This document shows, piece by piece, positions 21,710-34,108 of a DNA stretch of 64,000 nucleotides. The stretch spans positions 3,717,042 through 3,781,041 of the forward strand of contig LNAC01000136.1 of assembly GCA_002007465.1 (NCBI GenBank), written 5' to 3'. The stretch comes from Ailurus styani (Eukaryota; Chordata; Mammalia; Carnivora; Ailuridae). The position numbers and the translations under genes were made by a program. The notes under the pieces were generated by a model. It saw only the letters and a program-made list of their open reading frames with translations. It made no database searches and was not told where the DNA came from. Every line of letters begins with the position of its first letter. The first letter of the stretch is position 1.

Positions 21710-21896
21710 TTTTAAAAGATTTTATTTATTTATTTGATAGAGAGAGAGAGAGTGAGAGAACAAGCAGGGGGAGTGGGAGAGGGAGAAGCAGTCTTCCCAC
21801 AGAGCAGGGAGCCCCATGTGGGGCTCAACCCCAGGACCCTGGGATCATGACCTGAGCCGAAGGTGACGCTTAATGACTGAGCCACCCAGGTGCCCC
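21710..21896 (-). mobile_element. Carnivore SINE, older type
   Basis: 'aaaagattttatttatttat', a GAGAGAG tract, then 'catgacctgagccgaaggtg' and 'gagccacccaggtgcccc'. A diverged duplication, tcaaagactttt / tcaaagtcatttt, flanks it. Confidence 0.93.
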
Positions 21897-22280
21897 TCAA
21901 AGTCATTTTAATAAGGCTGATAGAAAGAAGTTTGGTGTTTAACTTACATTATCACTTAGAAAATAAATATTTCTTTGAACTAGTGGGACAGCTACGGTAG
22001 GAGAAAGTGCCCGAGAAGACGCGGCCAGTTTTCTGCCTTGCTGGACAGAGGCGGTCGTGGTTGTTAAGGAATGAAGTGGTGCCGTCTGTGGCACAGTACA
22101 AAACGTGTCTGAAGGGGCTTTTTGTTAATTCCAAACAAATGGCTATTTTTCTTTGGTGGGTCTTTGTTTATCATGTGCGTTAAATGACATCTGTACACAT
22201 TAGATGTTTTATGGCCTTGGCTCTGAAATTTTTGCTCTTCGTATGTATGTATGCGTGCACGTGTATATGTATACAATGAA
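21897..22280. other. Unique sequence
   Basis: No repeat or gene recognised. Short minus-strand frames at 21952-22134 and 22064-22276 overlap and have no features. Confidence 0.45.
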
Positions 22281-22470
22281 TGTTCTCAAACTGCACTACA
22301 ATTTTTCCCCCACCCCCTCAGAGGACATTTGGTAATTTGACATTTTGGTTGTCACAACCTAGGGGAGGGGGGCTCCTGGCATCTAGCAGATAGAGACCAG
22401 TGATGCTGCACAAATATCCTATAATTCACGGGCCAGCCCCCGCAGCAATGAAGAGTGTCAGTAAAAATAA
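22281..22470 (+). mobile_element. hAT-Charlie relic (MER5A-like)
   Basis: 'ggacatttggtaatttgaca', 'ttggttgtcacaacctaggg', 'ctggcatctagcagatagag', 'accagtgatgctgcacaaat' and 'gggccagcccccgcagca' match the MER5-type non-autonomous DNA transposon almost end to end. The left end 'tgttctcaaactgcac' fits its terminal repeat. Confidence 0.85.
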
Positions 22471-22484
22471 TGCTTTTTGTTAGA

Positions 22485-22705
22485 ATAGAGTTGCATTGTC
22501 TTCAAAGCACCTTAACGCGCATTATCTTATTGATCCCCCAAAAAATCACTGCGAGGTAGAAATGTTTCTCTCTAAATGTAGACGAGGCAATAGAAGTTTG
22601 AAGGGGATATGCTACTTGACCATGTGATTAGGAAAGTGGAAGTGTTAGAGCATGCTCAGATCCTGCTTTGTTCAGATCCCACTTTCCATGGTACCTGCCA
22701 CCTGC
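22485..22705 (-). repeat. MIR (MIRb/MIR3-like) fragment
   Basis: 'gcgcattatcttattgatcc', 'cactgcgaggtagaaatg' and 'ctacttgaccatgtgattag' read as the complement of MIR, ending '...gatcccactttccatggtac'. Confidence 0.75.
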
Positions 22706-24130
22706 TGGAGCTTCAAACATATGTGTTGGTTATTTGACTAATTGTTAAAAACCTTAAGGACAGTAGTCCATATTATTCTGTCCTATTTTTTACAAGAACT
22801 GTCAACTCATGCCCTTGGGTGGTATTTCTGTGTAAATTTCACATGCATTTTCTATTTCCTATAAATATTGTTTTATTTCTATTTTCATGGTTTTTCTGTA
22901 AATCTTAGACCAGTTCAAAGTGTAAAAGTCTGAAATTGCCAACTCGCAAAAAGAAGCAGGTTCACTTAGGCAGAAGAGCCCAGGAGAAAGAACTGGCTTT
23001 TTGAGTGACAGTACGTTTCAATGGCAGGTAAAGGTCTAACTGGAAACAGAAATGGGAGTAGCATACTTCAAAACAAAACAAAACACAGACCAACATTTAC
23101 AACAAAACCAATAATATATATGGCTCTCTGCCAGAATTTGCACCCCAAAACTAATTTATTAAGGTGGTTTGTTAACAGTGCACAACAATAGTAAGGCTGG
23201 CTTTGTTTTATATTTAGCACAAGAAGCAATTAAAGACAAAAATAAAAAGAACACCCAGGCTGCACATGATGGACAAATCGCAAGATGTTCAACACATTTG
23301 TTTAGCAGACAGTAGCAACAACCCACCTGCAAATTTAAAACTTTCTCCATCCTTAGGTTGAAATTTTGTAAAGCGAAAGCAATCAGTTAATTTGGTCAAT
23401 TCACTTGGAAAAAAATAAACCCACAGTTATATGGCAATATGTCAAAATATGTTCTGAGGGAGGAAAAAAAAAACATACTCTTAAACTGATGATTTGGCTG
23501 AAATTTTCACTTTTTAATTGGTGCTTCTGTTCTGAGGCAGGCTTTTTTTCTTTTCTTTTTTCTTTTCTCTTCTTTTTCCTTTTCTTTTTCCCTTTCTTTC
23601 TTTCTTTTCTTTTTCTTTCTTCTTTTCTCTAGAATTCTTAACCTCTTTCCATGTTTATAGCTTCATTTTACTCTAACATTCTCGTAAAAATATTCTCGTT
23701 ACTGCTACCAAATAGTACATTTATCCCTTTTCCTGTCTTCTGTTTTAAGTGTGCCTTGAAAACTTTTCCATAAGTTGAGGCTGCAATTAACTGTATATAT
23801 TTGCTGCAAATGGTTGATATTTAACATTGAAATATTGAACAGAAGATGAGAAGCAGATTTGGGATCAACATGGGAGACCATGAGTCTAAGTTTGTTTGTT
23901 TTAATTCCAACTTTAATTTTGTATGTTCTCAGTATTTACAAATATATAGGAGAAAATTGGAATTTTTTGGAAACCATCAAAACAACATTATTTTAAATAA
24001 CTAAAAAACCAAAAAACAAAAAACAATGAGAATGTTTAGTGTTGCTCTGGCATAAGGTGAATGAAAATACTCCTTCTCTCTCTTAGCCTTGGTCTTGCCT
24101 CTTATGACCTAATTATCTTAAAACAAAGCA
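22706..24130. other. Unique sequence
   Basis: No recognised gene or interspersed repeat apart from the polypyrimidine tract at 23541-23632. Confidence 0.45.
23541..23632. repeat. Polypyrimidine (CTTTT)n-like tract
   Basis: About 90 bases of T and C on the + strand, near-mirror in places. The open frame reading through it (23405-23632) is phenylalanine-rich and artefactual. Confidence 0.9.
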
Positions 24131-24144
24131 AAACAAAAACACTT

Positions 24145-24326
24145 GAGATGACTGGGTGGCTCAGTGGGTTAAGCATCTGTCTTCGGCTCAGGTCATGATC
24201 CTGGGGTCCTGGGATAGAGCCCCGTATCAGGCTCCCTTCTCAGTGGGGAATCTCTTTCTCTCTCCCCTTCCCCCCCACTCATGCTTGTGCGCCCTCTTTC
24301 TCAAATAAATAATAAAATCTTTTTTA
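24145..24326 (+). mobile_element. Carnivore SINE, older type
   Basis: 'actgggtggctcagtgggtt', 'catgatcctggggtcctggg', CT-rich body and AATAAATAATAAAATC. A-rich flanks share aaaaacactt / aaaaaatactt, a plausible target duplication. The head has lost the usual gggcgcc. Confidence 0.92.
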
Positions 24327-24336
24327 AAAAATACTT

Positions 24337-25569
24337 AAAAAAAAACCAACAAGAAAATCAACCCTCAGCTTTGGTTTAAATAAATTGGTGGCATTTGATG
24401 AAAAGTATTCAGCATGGTGAAATAATGCTGTTAGAAAATAAGTAAGTAAGTCAAAGTTTCTGCACTCTTACTTTAAAGCTCATGAAGTACTTCTTCACGT
24501 GGAACATCTTAAATCCAAACCAGGTTTTAGCTGAACAGTGTTTCTTCCTCTCCCCTCCTCTCCCCTCCCTCTGCAGATCCACTTGAACTCCCAGAAAACA
24601 AGAAGCTCAACTCTTTTGAAAGAAGGACACCTTCCTTCAACTCATATATGTGCTCCTACAACCTTACTCCATAAGGGATCTTTTTCCATCGAGGTTCTTT
24701 TATAAGGCTAAGGAAATTCTGAGATCACACTATTCTCATTTTATACACTCTATTACACTTTAAACCACATTACATAAAAAGACATGAAAATAATTTCAGG
24801 GAGCTGGCGTGGGGAAAGTATTTCCCAGTTACTCGAGTGATGACTCTCATCGTCCCTCGTTGAGCGTGGTTGACGTGATGCTCTCTCGGTACCCACCAGT
24901 CAGACAAAACCATCGGATCATGTCCTGTACCATCCCTCTCATGCCCATCCACGCTCGCCTGCCTTCCAGCAGTTGACTGTAACATCAGCTCTTCTCCGCA
25001 AGGGTCGGGGCAGCTGATGTGTGCCGCTTGAGTGCTGATGAGCAGGGCACTGGCACCTCCTGGGTAGTGACCTTGTCACGTGGCCTGCAGCACAGCTGTG
25101 TGATGCTAGGAAACACAGCAGCTGGCCAGCCCAGCTCGCAGCCTTCCCAGATAGCCTGATGCTCTTTGATCAAAGAAGAATCAGGATGATTTGCAGACCA
25201 AGAGAAAGAGCTCCAACCTGAAGGACAGTCTTTTTATAAACATCCTATTATAGACGCATCCTACTTATGTCTGTTTTTTCTCATACATGTGAAAAAAGTA
25301 TATATATATAATTGTCTTCTCACGTCCAGTTTTAAATACAAAAGAAGATATTACATCAATGTCTGTACTTATCAATGGCTTTCACTTTCCCTGAGGCACT
25401 TAAAGGGTTTGGTAAGTTCTGGACTACTTATCCTTCCAAATCTTACGTGTGTATAGTGTGGCAGACAGAGCTGTTGGCTCTTTTGGAGATCTAGGAGAAA
25501 TTATGACTTTTTCCTGGATCAAAAAATGCATATGTCTCATGCCTCAAATTTACAACTAACTTTTTCATC
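24337..25569. other. Unique sequence with a CpG-enriched patch
   Basis: About 15 CpG fall in 24800-25140, far denser than the flanks. A pyrimidine tract ending ctgcag at 24571-24576 looks like a splice acceptor, and TTGGTAAGT at 25409-25417 like a donor, both on +. Two minus-strand frames (24770-24985, 24985-25173) have no recognised motifs. Identity unknown. Confidence 0.4.
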
Positions 25570-25583
25570 AAAAGTTTTCAAGA

Positions 25584-25772
25584 GGGGCGCCTGGGTGGCT
25601 CAGTTGGTTAAGCGACTGCCTTAGGCTCGGGTCATGATCCCGGAGTTCCTGGATCGAGTCCCACATTGGGCTCCCAGCTCCGTGGGGAGTCTTCTCCCTC
25701 TGACCTTCTCCCCTCTCATGCTCTCTCTCACTCTCTTTTTCTCGAATGGATGAATAAAATCTTAAAAAAACA
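25584..25772 (+). mobile_element. Carnivore SINE
   Basis: Starts ggggcgcctgggtggctcag, 'gttggttaagcgactgcctt', 'catgatcccggagttcctgg', CT-rich body and AATAAAATC plus A's. The duplication aaaagttttcaaga flanks it (upstream 25570-25583, downstream from about 25773). Confidence 0.95.
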
Positions 25773-25786
25773 AAAAGTTTTCAAGA

Positions 25787-28700
25787 AATAAAAGCTAAAG
25801 GAGAAAAAAAGAAGAAAATAACTTTTTCTTGTGAACAAAAGACTAAACATAAGCTTGAGAAAGTAAAAATCTCATGGAAGACAGAACTCTAAACACACTT
25901 TTAGCTTTATTTTCCCTCCTTTTGTTTGCAGTGTTATACAACCTTTATTTAATTTTTTTTTCAGATTTGTAGGATTTAACTATTTCCCTACTAAGGTATC
26001 TTTGTAAGGCTCTTTCTTCCACCCTTTCGTCCTTGTTCCTTTCTTTCTTGCTTCCTTTTTTTAAATCAATTTTTATGACCTTCTATATTTATATTGAATT
26101 TGAAATAAGGCAACTCAATTTGCATGTGGTATCTTTGAGATAGTGAAGAGAGGACTGAGGAAAACACTATTTTCTATGTCTGGAGTTTGAACATTTCAAC
26201 TTAAATATTAACAGCTTCAAATTCACAGTGAATAATCATTTTCTTCCAGTTTTTTTTTTGTTTTTTTTTTTACAAAAAGTCTCTGTTCAGTTGTATAATG
26301 GGTTCATTTCCTTATCTGAATTCTAACCCATTTGGTTGGTTCTTTCATTTTGTGGCCATTTGCTAAGTGATAACTGCCTACCTGTCTTGTCTTTGTCATC
26401 GTCTGGATGCAGAACCCATTCTGTTAAAACAGCTAGAGTTTTCTTCCTAACTTCCAAATGCCACCATTTTTTGGGGGAAAAAATGTATTCTCCAAGTTGA
26501 CAATATCTGTATTAATCTTGAACTTCTTCCAGGTTTTATTCAAAGTGCATACTTTTAGGTGTTTTGATATTCAGTGTTATATATGGATCCACAGAAGCCG
26601 AGCAAAAAGACAAATGCTGGGAAGGTGTGTGGTGCTGCGGGTGAAAGGCTAGGCCTTAATTTGGAAAATGACTTTAAATTAGGCCTCAGTCTCAGTTGGT
26701 TCCCTATTATTTTGTTCCATTAATGTGGTTTTAGAGAAAACTTTCAAACACCAACCCTCGCAAAGTCTTCCACTGCCACTGGATTGTCTCCCTAACAGAA
26801 AATGAGAGAAGAAAAAAGTCAGGAAGAGCAAGCCTCACTTGAGCCTTGTACCGCACTGATCAGAACCAGGCTCTAAGTCAGTGATTGTAAAACTTGCCAG
26901 AATAACCTAATCACTCATTTTTGCAGAATGCTAATCTTGAGAATCAGGGTCAAGAACAGCGAGAGGATTAAAGACATGTCCTCATAATGAGAGTCAGCCC
27001 TGAGGCCGACACGAGGCACAGAAAACATTGTTACTCTAGAAGTCACTTTAATATCAGGAATTGTGAACAAGTATTCGATTGTGATGCTTTTCTCCAATTA
27101 CTTCCATCTGCTTCTGATTTTTAACTCGATCTTCTTAATAAAGAGCTTCTTCCAATAATACTTTCACCACTATGCTTTTCTTTGTGGAGAACAGGAGTAT
27201 TAATTGTATGAACAGTCAGTGTGCATGGTTTCTTTAGCACATGCCTTTTCTTTTTGTCATATTAATCACACAGAAATTACGTTGAGAAGGAGGAGGGTCA
27301 GTCTAGAAAAGCGACTGTCCATAAATACATAATTATCTAAAATAGAAATAGGATCAAACCGGAATTTTTAGTGTGGATATTGTTTAAAAATTAGCACTTT
27401 TGTCATCAGTTAACAGAATAGTTAATTTATTTGTTGGGGGGAGTAGGACACAACATGATTAATTAGCTTAATGTATGTGTGCTAAATGCAAATACAGAGA
27501 CAGCAGTGCCAAATTACGCATGCTTCGTGTTCACTGGGTTGAGCAGGAAAATACAGTCTGGAAGCACACAGATTTCTACCAAGTCCTTTCTTTATTCTCT
27601 GGGGACTAATTCTCATATCAACCACACAGCATTTTATTTTTATCATTGAAACTGGGAAACAAGCTGGCAAAATTTTCTGAATTTTAATTAAGCTGTTTAA
27701 AAACATTTCCTCACAGCCCACTTTAAATGTATTAATATTAGAGCAATATTTGCCTAAAACGTATAGTATAGTTAAACAATATTAGTTTGGTGGCACTGTA
27801 ATAACCATTGTTCCCTCACATTAAAAAATAATTTTAAAAAGGTAAAAACAGCAACAGTAACACTATATATATATATACCAGGGGAAACTGCACTTCTTGT
27901 TACTGAGGTGAGTCAAAGGAAAACACTGGTGACATTTAAGAAAACAGGATTTCATATACTCTACATAATTAAAGTAATTGGGAAGAAGTGTCCAGGTTGG
28001 GAGCATAGCAGGAACACAACACAGTGTTTTTCTAGGAACTGAGGTGTATTTTGGGTTGGGGGTTGATATACTAACAGAAGTATAGCCTATTAATTCTAAT
28101 CCTAATGTGTTTTAAGGCCTGAGTCTACTCTGGTGTGTTACACCGCAATTCTGGATTTATTACTACTACATAATTGTAATTATAGTCATTTTGTACTATT
28201 ACCTTTGCTTTCAGTCTCTCCTTTTCTCTCTGCCTCTCTCTTAAAACCTCCCTCAGAGGCATTAAAGCAAGGGAGCTAATAAAAAAAAATGACTGGATGC
28301 TGGAACACAGATGCCGCCTGACAGGTCTGAAAGCCTCGGTCACACACAGACCACTGGACTCTGTGGCTTTTCTGATATGCAGTGGCTCTGACAATTTGTC
28401 CTGAGTTACCTTGAACTAGAAAATTTTAAGTACATATTAGTTTGCTGATGAACCGAAGGAATGGGAAAAGCAGTTCATTGTTTCATGAACGTTACGTTTG
28501 TGGAACCCCATTTAAAAGAAAGGAAGTTCTTCCCTGATATATGGGAGTTATCTACAAATAATGTATCAATATATATCAGTCAGGAGGTGTAGAGTCAAAT
28601 GGAAAAGCTTGTAATGGCCTCTGCCAAAGATTCTTAATGCAAAGCATAGGAGTCTTCCTGTAATGTCATAATTATCAGCTGGAAGCCCTCCATACAAAAT

Positions 28701-29854
28701 GTAAAAATAACCATGTGCCATCTGGTAATTGGTTTTCCTGGCAAATACATATGCAAAAGGGAATCAAGAGCAACAACAAAATTGAAAATCCAGTGCACAG
28801 GAATGCTGTGTGACGGCCGGAGTTTTAATAAACCACTTGCTGTGAGATCAGTTTTACAATCCCATAGCATGGTAATATAAAGGATTATAAGGTATATACT
28901 TAAGCATGAAAGTGCCATTCTATTTATGGATGTGGGCAGAGTTCTCCCACTTAACATTTGGGCTTCCCGGTCTGAGTGGCATGGTTCTTGGAAGATTTTA
29001 CCTGTAGTTAAATAGTAACTAATGAAAGGGAGCTAAAATCACCGTGGCACTTAGCCACAACTGAAGTTTATTTCCTCAGGTTTATTTCTCATGACAAGAG
29101 TTTATTGCTACACCGTTTTCTCTCGTGAAGAAGGAAGGGGGAGTCCTTTTACAATGTAGCACATGAATTTTCACATTGGTGTCAATGGTTGGGGGAAGAA
29201 GGAAAAATGGTCTTTCAGTGTGAAATTGTTCAATTCTATATTGAAATCCTTGGTAATTACTTTGACATAAAGGGTTGTCTCAGTCTTTTTGTAACCTTGG
29301 ACTTGGCTGCTCTTGCCCTTCAAATCATTCTCTGTGAAACACTTCACTTCCTGACATGGCAAGCAAGAGGAAGCCACAGCAAAGAAAAACATATGGGTAG
29401 CTTCAGATTCATGACTGGCACCACTCAGCAAAAAGCTTCATAATTTACACCTTTAGGAGCAATGGCAGCACTGGACTGTGGCGTAAGTCTTCCTTTATGT
29501 ATCTCAAACCACGTCTTAGTTGCTGTCTAATTCAGTTCTATTCAGATCCTTTCGGGGAGCAAGGAGATTAAAGATGGCTTTCCAGTGAATGCCTTAGAAA
29601 GTGCAAAGTTTGTCTTCTCCCTCCCTGTTCTCTCACCCAGAAAGAGTGTGTCACTGGTGTCTGTCCTTACCAACAGAGGACAGGAGGCCTGATTTTACTT
29701 TTTGAGAAATGGAGGGAACAGGAGGCCAAATAACTTGCTCTTTGATGTAGAGGTGATAACATACAACGTAGTAGCTGTGGATGAGCAAAACTCTAGCCCC
29801 GTGGCGTGAACGAGAGCGTGTGAATTTATTTTATGGTGTGATGTTTAAGAGGTG
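25787..29854. other. Repeat-poor unique interval (about 4 kb)
   Basis: No interspersed repeat recognised in about 4 kb, in a window where repeats otherwise occur every 1-2 kb. Only short poly-T (26250-26272) and (TA)n (about 27866-27878) tracts. A 107-codon minus-strand frame at 28634-28957 resembles nothing. The segment has short motifs such as ATGCAAA (28751-28757) and AACCAC (28831-28836). It may be regulatory or simply unique DNA. Confidence 0.45.
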
Positions 29855-29965
29855 TGTCCTTTAGGGAGTACGGAGTCAGCACCATCACTATTAACTCCGT
29901 GATCTTGGGCAATTTCCTTTAGTCTCTAAACCTTCTCATCTCTACCTGTAAACTATTGATAATTA
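29855..29965 (+). repeat. MIR fragment
   Basis: 'actccgtgatcttgggcaat', 'ttcctttagtctctaaacct' and 'tctcatctctacctgtaaac'-like text match the MIR core in sense orientation. Confidence 0.7.
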
Positions 29966-29994
29966 TGATACTGTCGCTTTGGAAATGAGGCAGT

Positions 29995-30240
29995 GTACGG
30001 TAATGATGCAGAGCATCACACTGAGAGTAATACTGCCTGAGTGTGATATTCAACACTTACTGCTTTGTCATCTTGCACAAGTTAATTGATAGCCTCCTAC
30101 CTCAGTTTCTTACTTTGTAAAATGGGATATCGGAAATGAAAACCTGAGCAGTTTCTGTGATTTGGGTGTAGACTGCTTATAAGAGTATCTGACACTTCCC
30201 ATGATCTCTAGGCAAACTGTTGCTATTGTTATCATGGTTT
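29995..30240 (+). repeat. MIR SINE, nearly full length
   Basis: 'gagagtaatactgcctgagt', 'ttactgctttgtcatcttgc', 'acaagttaattgatagcctc', 'cctcagtttcttactttgta' and 'aaaatgggatatcgg' follow the MIR order. It lies immediately after another MIR in the same orientation. Confidence 0.8.
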
Positions 30241-30559
30241 TACAGCAATGTGCGAAGCTGCTAAGATGAGTATATAGAGTAAAAATTGAGTACTGTGAAA
30301 TTATCTCTGAAAATGCATTAAATCATCTAGGAGGTATGGTGTCATGCTTCTGTGTATCCAGCTCTGTGCAAGAGTAGCTATACACAAAAGTATGGAGAAA
30401 TTTGGCACAGAAGAGGGCATATATGCAAACGATGACTTTATCCTAAATTCTATAAAAGAGAGGGAAAAGGAAAGAATAAAGACCACATGTCTGGCAGAGA
30501 GTTGAGTGGCACGGATGACGTTAAGTTAAGTGCATGGATGATGGTAATCCACTGTTCTT

Positions 30560-30700
30560 ACCACATGGAGGTAATTTAAGAATTAAATGAAATAATGTCG
30601 GTAGTGCCTTTCTGCTAGTGTCTGGCATGTTGAAAGTGTTAATGGAATTCTGATCATTCTTCATAGCATCCTCATTATTATTTGTATTTAGTTGTATTTC
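30560..30700 (+). repeat. MIR 3' part
   Basis: 'aattaaatgaaataatgtcg', 'tagtgtctggcatgttgaaa' and 'cctcattattatttgtattt' resemble the MIR 3' half. Confidence 0.55.
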
Positions 30701-31130
30701 AGTGTCGATAACTTTTCCTGGGTGAATTATCTATCATTCAAAAGCCAGATCCCACCATTAAAGCAGTCTTTAAGGAAGCACTGAGATGGTCTTCTGCTGG
30801 CTTCTGCAGGCAGCAATTGCCATCCCTTTTTCTAAACCATCTGGTAGTAGCCACAGGGAACAACATGAAGTGAGGCTTCATGGAGGCATCTTTCCTGCTT
30901 GGGGAATTTCCTGCTTTCCTTTTCACCCAAATGAGAAAATGTTGATGGTCCATCGTGGGACAAGAAGAGATTTTTCTTGCTATTCACTCTTTTTATTTCA
31001 GTGTCTTGCTATGGTGCCATGTTTAAGCTCCAGTGATAAAAAGTCCTCAAAGTCATACTTTCGTCATGAATTTAAGGTAGGAAGTGACAGCTTCTATCTG
31101 ACTGTTGAAGCTGTTTCTGTTGTATCGATA
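30701..31130. other. Unique sequence
   Basis: A 128-codon + strand frame (30786-31172) is open here, but it runs into the following SINE and has no recognisable motif. Probably chance. Confidence 0.45.
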
Positions 31131-31144
31131 GAAATGCATTTGCA

Positions 31145-31348
31145 GGGGCGCCTGGGTGGCTCAGTGGGTTAAGCCTCTGCCTTCGGCTGAGGTCATGATC
31201 TCAGGGTCCTGGGATCGAGCCCCACATCGCATCTGGCTCTCTGCTCAGTAGGGAGCCTGCTTCCTCCTCTCTCTCTCTCTGCCTGCCTCTCAGCCTACTT
31301 GTGATCTGATCTCTCTGTGTCAAATAAATAAATAAAATCTTAAAAAAA
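31145..31348 (+). mobile_element. Carnivore tRNA-Lys SINE (SINEC), young type
   Basis: Complete from ggggcgcctgggtggctcag to AATAAAATCTTAAAAAAA. A perfect 14-bp duplication, gaaatgcatttgca, lies at 31131-31144 and 31349-31362. The middle has a small duplication, 'cacatcgcatctggctctct'. Confidence 0.97.
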
Positions 31349-31362
31349 GAAATGCATTTGCA

Positions 31363-32472
31363 CATTTCGACATAGACAAGGTCAAGGGACACACCTAACC
31401 GCTTGGTGGCTTGACCTCACGCCCACCAGAAACTTTTATTATTACTGAATTTTTACTAAACTGGATATATTTCTTCAAGTTTTATTATGCTTTTCTACTT
31501 CCTAAGTGCTTTGTTCAATACAAATTGTTTTCTTTTCCAATTCAACACATAGTATACCAAATTCAGTGTTTCTTGAGACAAGCACAGTACGTGGTGATAT
31601 ATGAAAGATGATTATCTCCTAGGCAGTTCTGTGCATCTCTCCCAACTCTCCTCAGAGGCAAACACATTCCTCGGCAGTGTTACAGACAGAACTACACAAA
31701 CGTGGTCACTGTGGTTGATTTGTGGGAAAAATGAAGGGAGCTTGTTGTTACAAAGTGAGAAAGACTTCTGGCTACTATTCAGTTTTTCTGAGGCACCTCA
31801 CATTGTTCGCCTGTTTGGTAGGAAATAATGCCAGTTCATCTGCTTAGCGATAACAAAAAGCCCCAATCACTGGAAGGAAGAGAAAATAAGATTTAGATTT
31901 TTCAGTATTATAAATCCATATGAAGCTCTGCCAATACAGACTTTAACTTACTTACGGTTCTGTCCTCAGAATATGATCGTTTAACTGAGATCTGTGAGTA
32001 ACAAAATGAATGCACAGAATTTTTATTTTTATTTTAAACATTGCAAATTTTGTTTTAGAAGAGGAGACAGAACAAAAATATTTTTCAGTGTTTAAATATT
32101 AATTCATTGTTTTTTATAGAAGATGAAAAGTGTGAACCATTTTGTGTTTTGTAATACAATGATTTCAGTTTTGTGCATCAGGTGTCACTTATGCTATCAT
32201 GTGAATGAGCCAAATTAAATGGTCACCACAAATTGTGACAGTTACACGAAAAGTTTGTTTTATATGACAAAACATTTTGGGACAATGCAAGGACTGTCAC
32301 TCAAGAACCAAGAACGAATCACTTTATTGAAGAACTTCTCTTGAGGCCTTTCAACTCTACTCATGAATCTTGAAAGAACAGTACAGGCTGATGAAATAAA
32401 TAACCATACAGTATATTTATTTTCCCAGAAGAAGTGGCCTTCTATGACAGAATATAAGAATTTGCCTTCTAG
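31363..32472. other. Unique sequence
   Basis: Nothing recognised. The region at 32000-32300 is AT-rich with no transposon signature. Confidence 0.45.
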
Positions 32473-32473
32473 G

Positions 32474-32598
32474 GAGTGCCTGGCTGGCTCAGTTGATTAA
32501 ATGTCTGGCTCTTGGTCTCAGCTCAGGTCTTGATCTCAAGGTCGGGAGTTCAAGCTCCATGTTGGACCCTGAGCAGGGCTTGGAGCCTACTTTAAAGA
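32474..32598 (+). mobile_element. Carnivore SINE, oldest type, 3' truncated
   Basis: 'gggagtgcctggctggctca', 'gtctggctcttggtctcagc', 'tcaggtcttgatctcaaggt', 'ttcaagctccatgttggacc' and 'ggagcctactttaaa'. The 'cttggtctcagctcaggtct' block marks an older lineage. It has no CT-rich body or AATAAA tail. Confidence 0.85.
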
Positions 32599-33224
32599 AT
32601 TTGTATTCTTAAAATCACTGAAACTATTTTTCATAGGATATATTTAAACTCTTACTTTCACTATAAGGGCAATTCTGTGGTGCCGCTGTTATTTTTAACA
32701 GAAACATTTGTACTTCTGATTATCAACATTCTTTTGGTATCCTCTCTTGTGACATAAAGGTGATTATAAAAACTATAATAATGAAAATAAAAGAATAACA
32801 TACTCATTGAACAATTACAATATGCTTAGCACTATGGCTAGCTTATTATAATCTCTTCTTATCACTCAAAATGAAAAAAAAAGTGTCTTATTTGCTTTTC
32901 TGTAAATCATCTTTCTGCTAAGGTATTAAATATACTTGTCTGTTCAGTATATTTATTTTCTGAAATAATTCAGTTCAGTAGGTATTTTAAAATAAAACAA
33001 ATACGCAAAAACTCTATGAACCTTCCCACTATTACCATTTATTTTAGTACCAGTGAATAAGGCACAGTATTGAACTGGGTAAATTGAATAAAAGAACAAA
33101 ATTGAAAGCTCAAGAAAAAAAGTAATGTATTTTTTAAATTCATTGAAAACAGGATAAATCTGAGGAGTGGTTTACTGGTTTGCTTAATGACTGGTATCTC
33201 CATTTTCTCTAATCTAAATGAAAC
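32599..33224. other. Unique AT-rich sequence
   Basis: Nothing recognised. Confidence 0.45.
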
Positions 33225-33351
33225 TGTAGATTTATATGTACAAGTGTTGTGTAGAATAGTAAGCAACTTGGTTTAACGCAGTAAATTTATTGAGGTATAA
33301 GGCATATAAATAAATAGAACTGCCATAGAAAAGCAGAAAGTAGAATTCTTT
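33225..33351 (+). repeat. Left direct repeat flanking the 33-36 kb L1
   Basis: Pairs with 36563-36696. Shared blocks, in the same order, are tagatttatat, ttgtgt, agt/ggtaa, aaggcata, aaataaat, gaactgcc, aaaagcagaa and attcttt. It ends at the L1 A-tail (here poly-T), as a target-site duplication would. Confidence 0.75.
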
Positions 33352-33660
33352 TATTTTTTATTATTATTATTTTTTAACTAAAACAACAACTAAAACAGCA
33401 GAAACAAAACAATTCGCCCACTTCTGCCACCACCCAAATCCATCTGTGGCATCCACCAATCTGTTCTCTGGCTCTGTGAGCTTGTGTTTTGTTTGTTTTG
33501 TTTTGTTTTGTTTATTCCACATATAAAGAGATCCTATGGTATTCGTCTTTCTCTATCTGACTTATTTAACTTTTAGCATAATGCCCTTGAGGTCCATCCA
33601 TGTTGTTGCAAATGGCACAATTTCGTTCTTTTTTATGGCTGAATATTATTATATTTTATG

Positions 33661-33679
33661 TATATATATATATATATAT
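33661..33679. repeat. (TA)n microsatellite
   Basis: A short TA run within the L1 3' region. Confidence 0.85.
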
Positions 33680-33838
33680 TTATGTCACAATTTCTTATTC
33701 ATCTGTTAATCAGTACTTAGGTTGCTTCCATAACTTGGCTATTGAAAATAATGCAGTAACAGTGACCGTGGAGGTGTATATATTTCTTTGAGTTAGAGTT
33801 TTCTCTCTCTTTCTCTCTCTCTACCTTTTTTTTTTTTT

Positions 33839-34108
33839 TTAGGTAATTACCCAAAAGTGTAATTGCTGAGTCATCCAGTAGTATGGTAGTTTTTTTGAGG
33901 AAGCTCCATACTGCTTGCCATAGTTGGTGCACCAATTTACATTTCCATTGACAATACACAAGTGTTCTTTTTTCTCCACATTCTTGCCACCATTGGTTTT
34001 GATAATAGCCATTCTAACAGATAAGAGGTGATACCTCACTGTGATTTTGATTTGCATTTCTCTGATGATTAATGATGTTGGGCATATTTTCATGTGCCTG
34101 TTGGCCAT
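33839..34108 (-). pseudogene. L1 ORF2 C-terminal remnant
   Basis: An 89-codon open frame starts MANRHMK...[17 protein letters not shown], the standard order of the ORF2 C-terminal region, then drifts out of frame. Inactive fragment. Confidence 0.85.

Noticed and set aside
23405..23632. Phe/Leu/Ser-rich frame that looks like membrane segments
   Set aside because: Translation of a polypyrimidine tract.
30786..31172. 128-codon + strand frame
   Set aside because: It runs into the SINE at 31145 and has no recognisable features.
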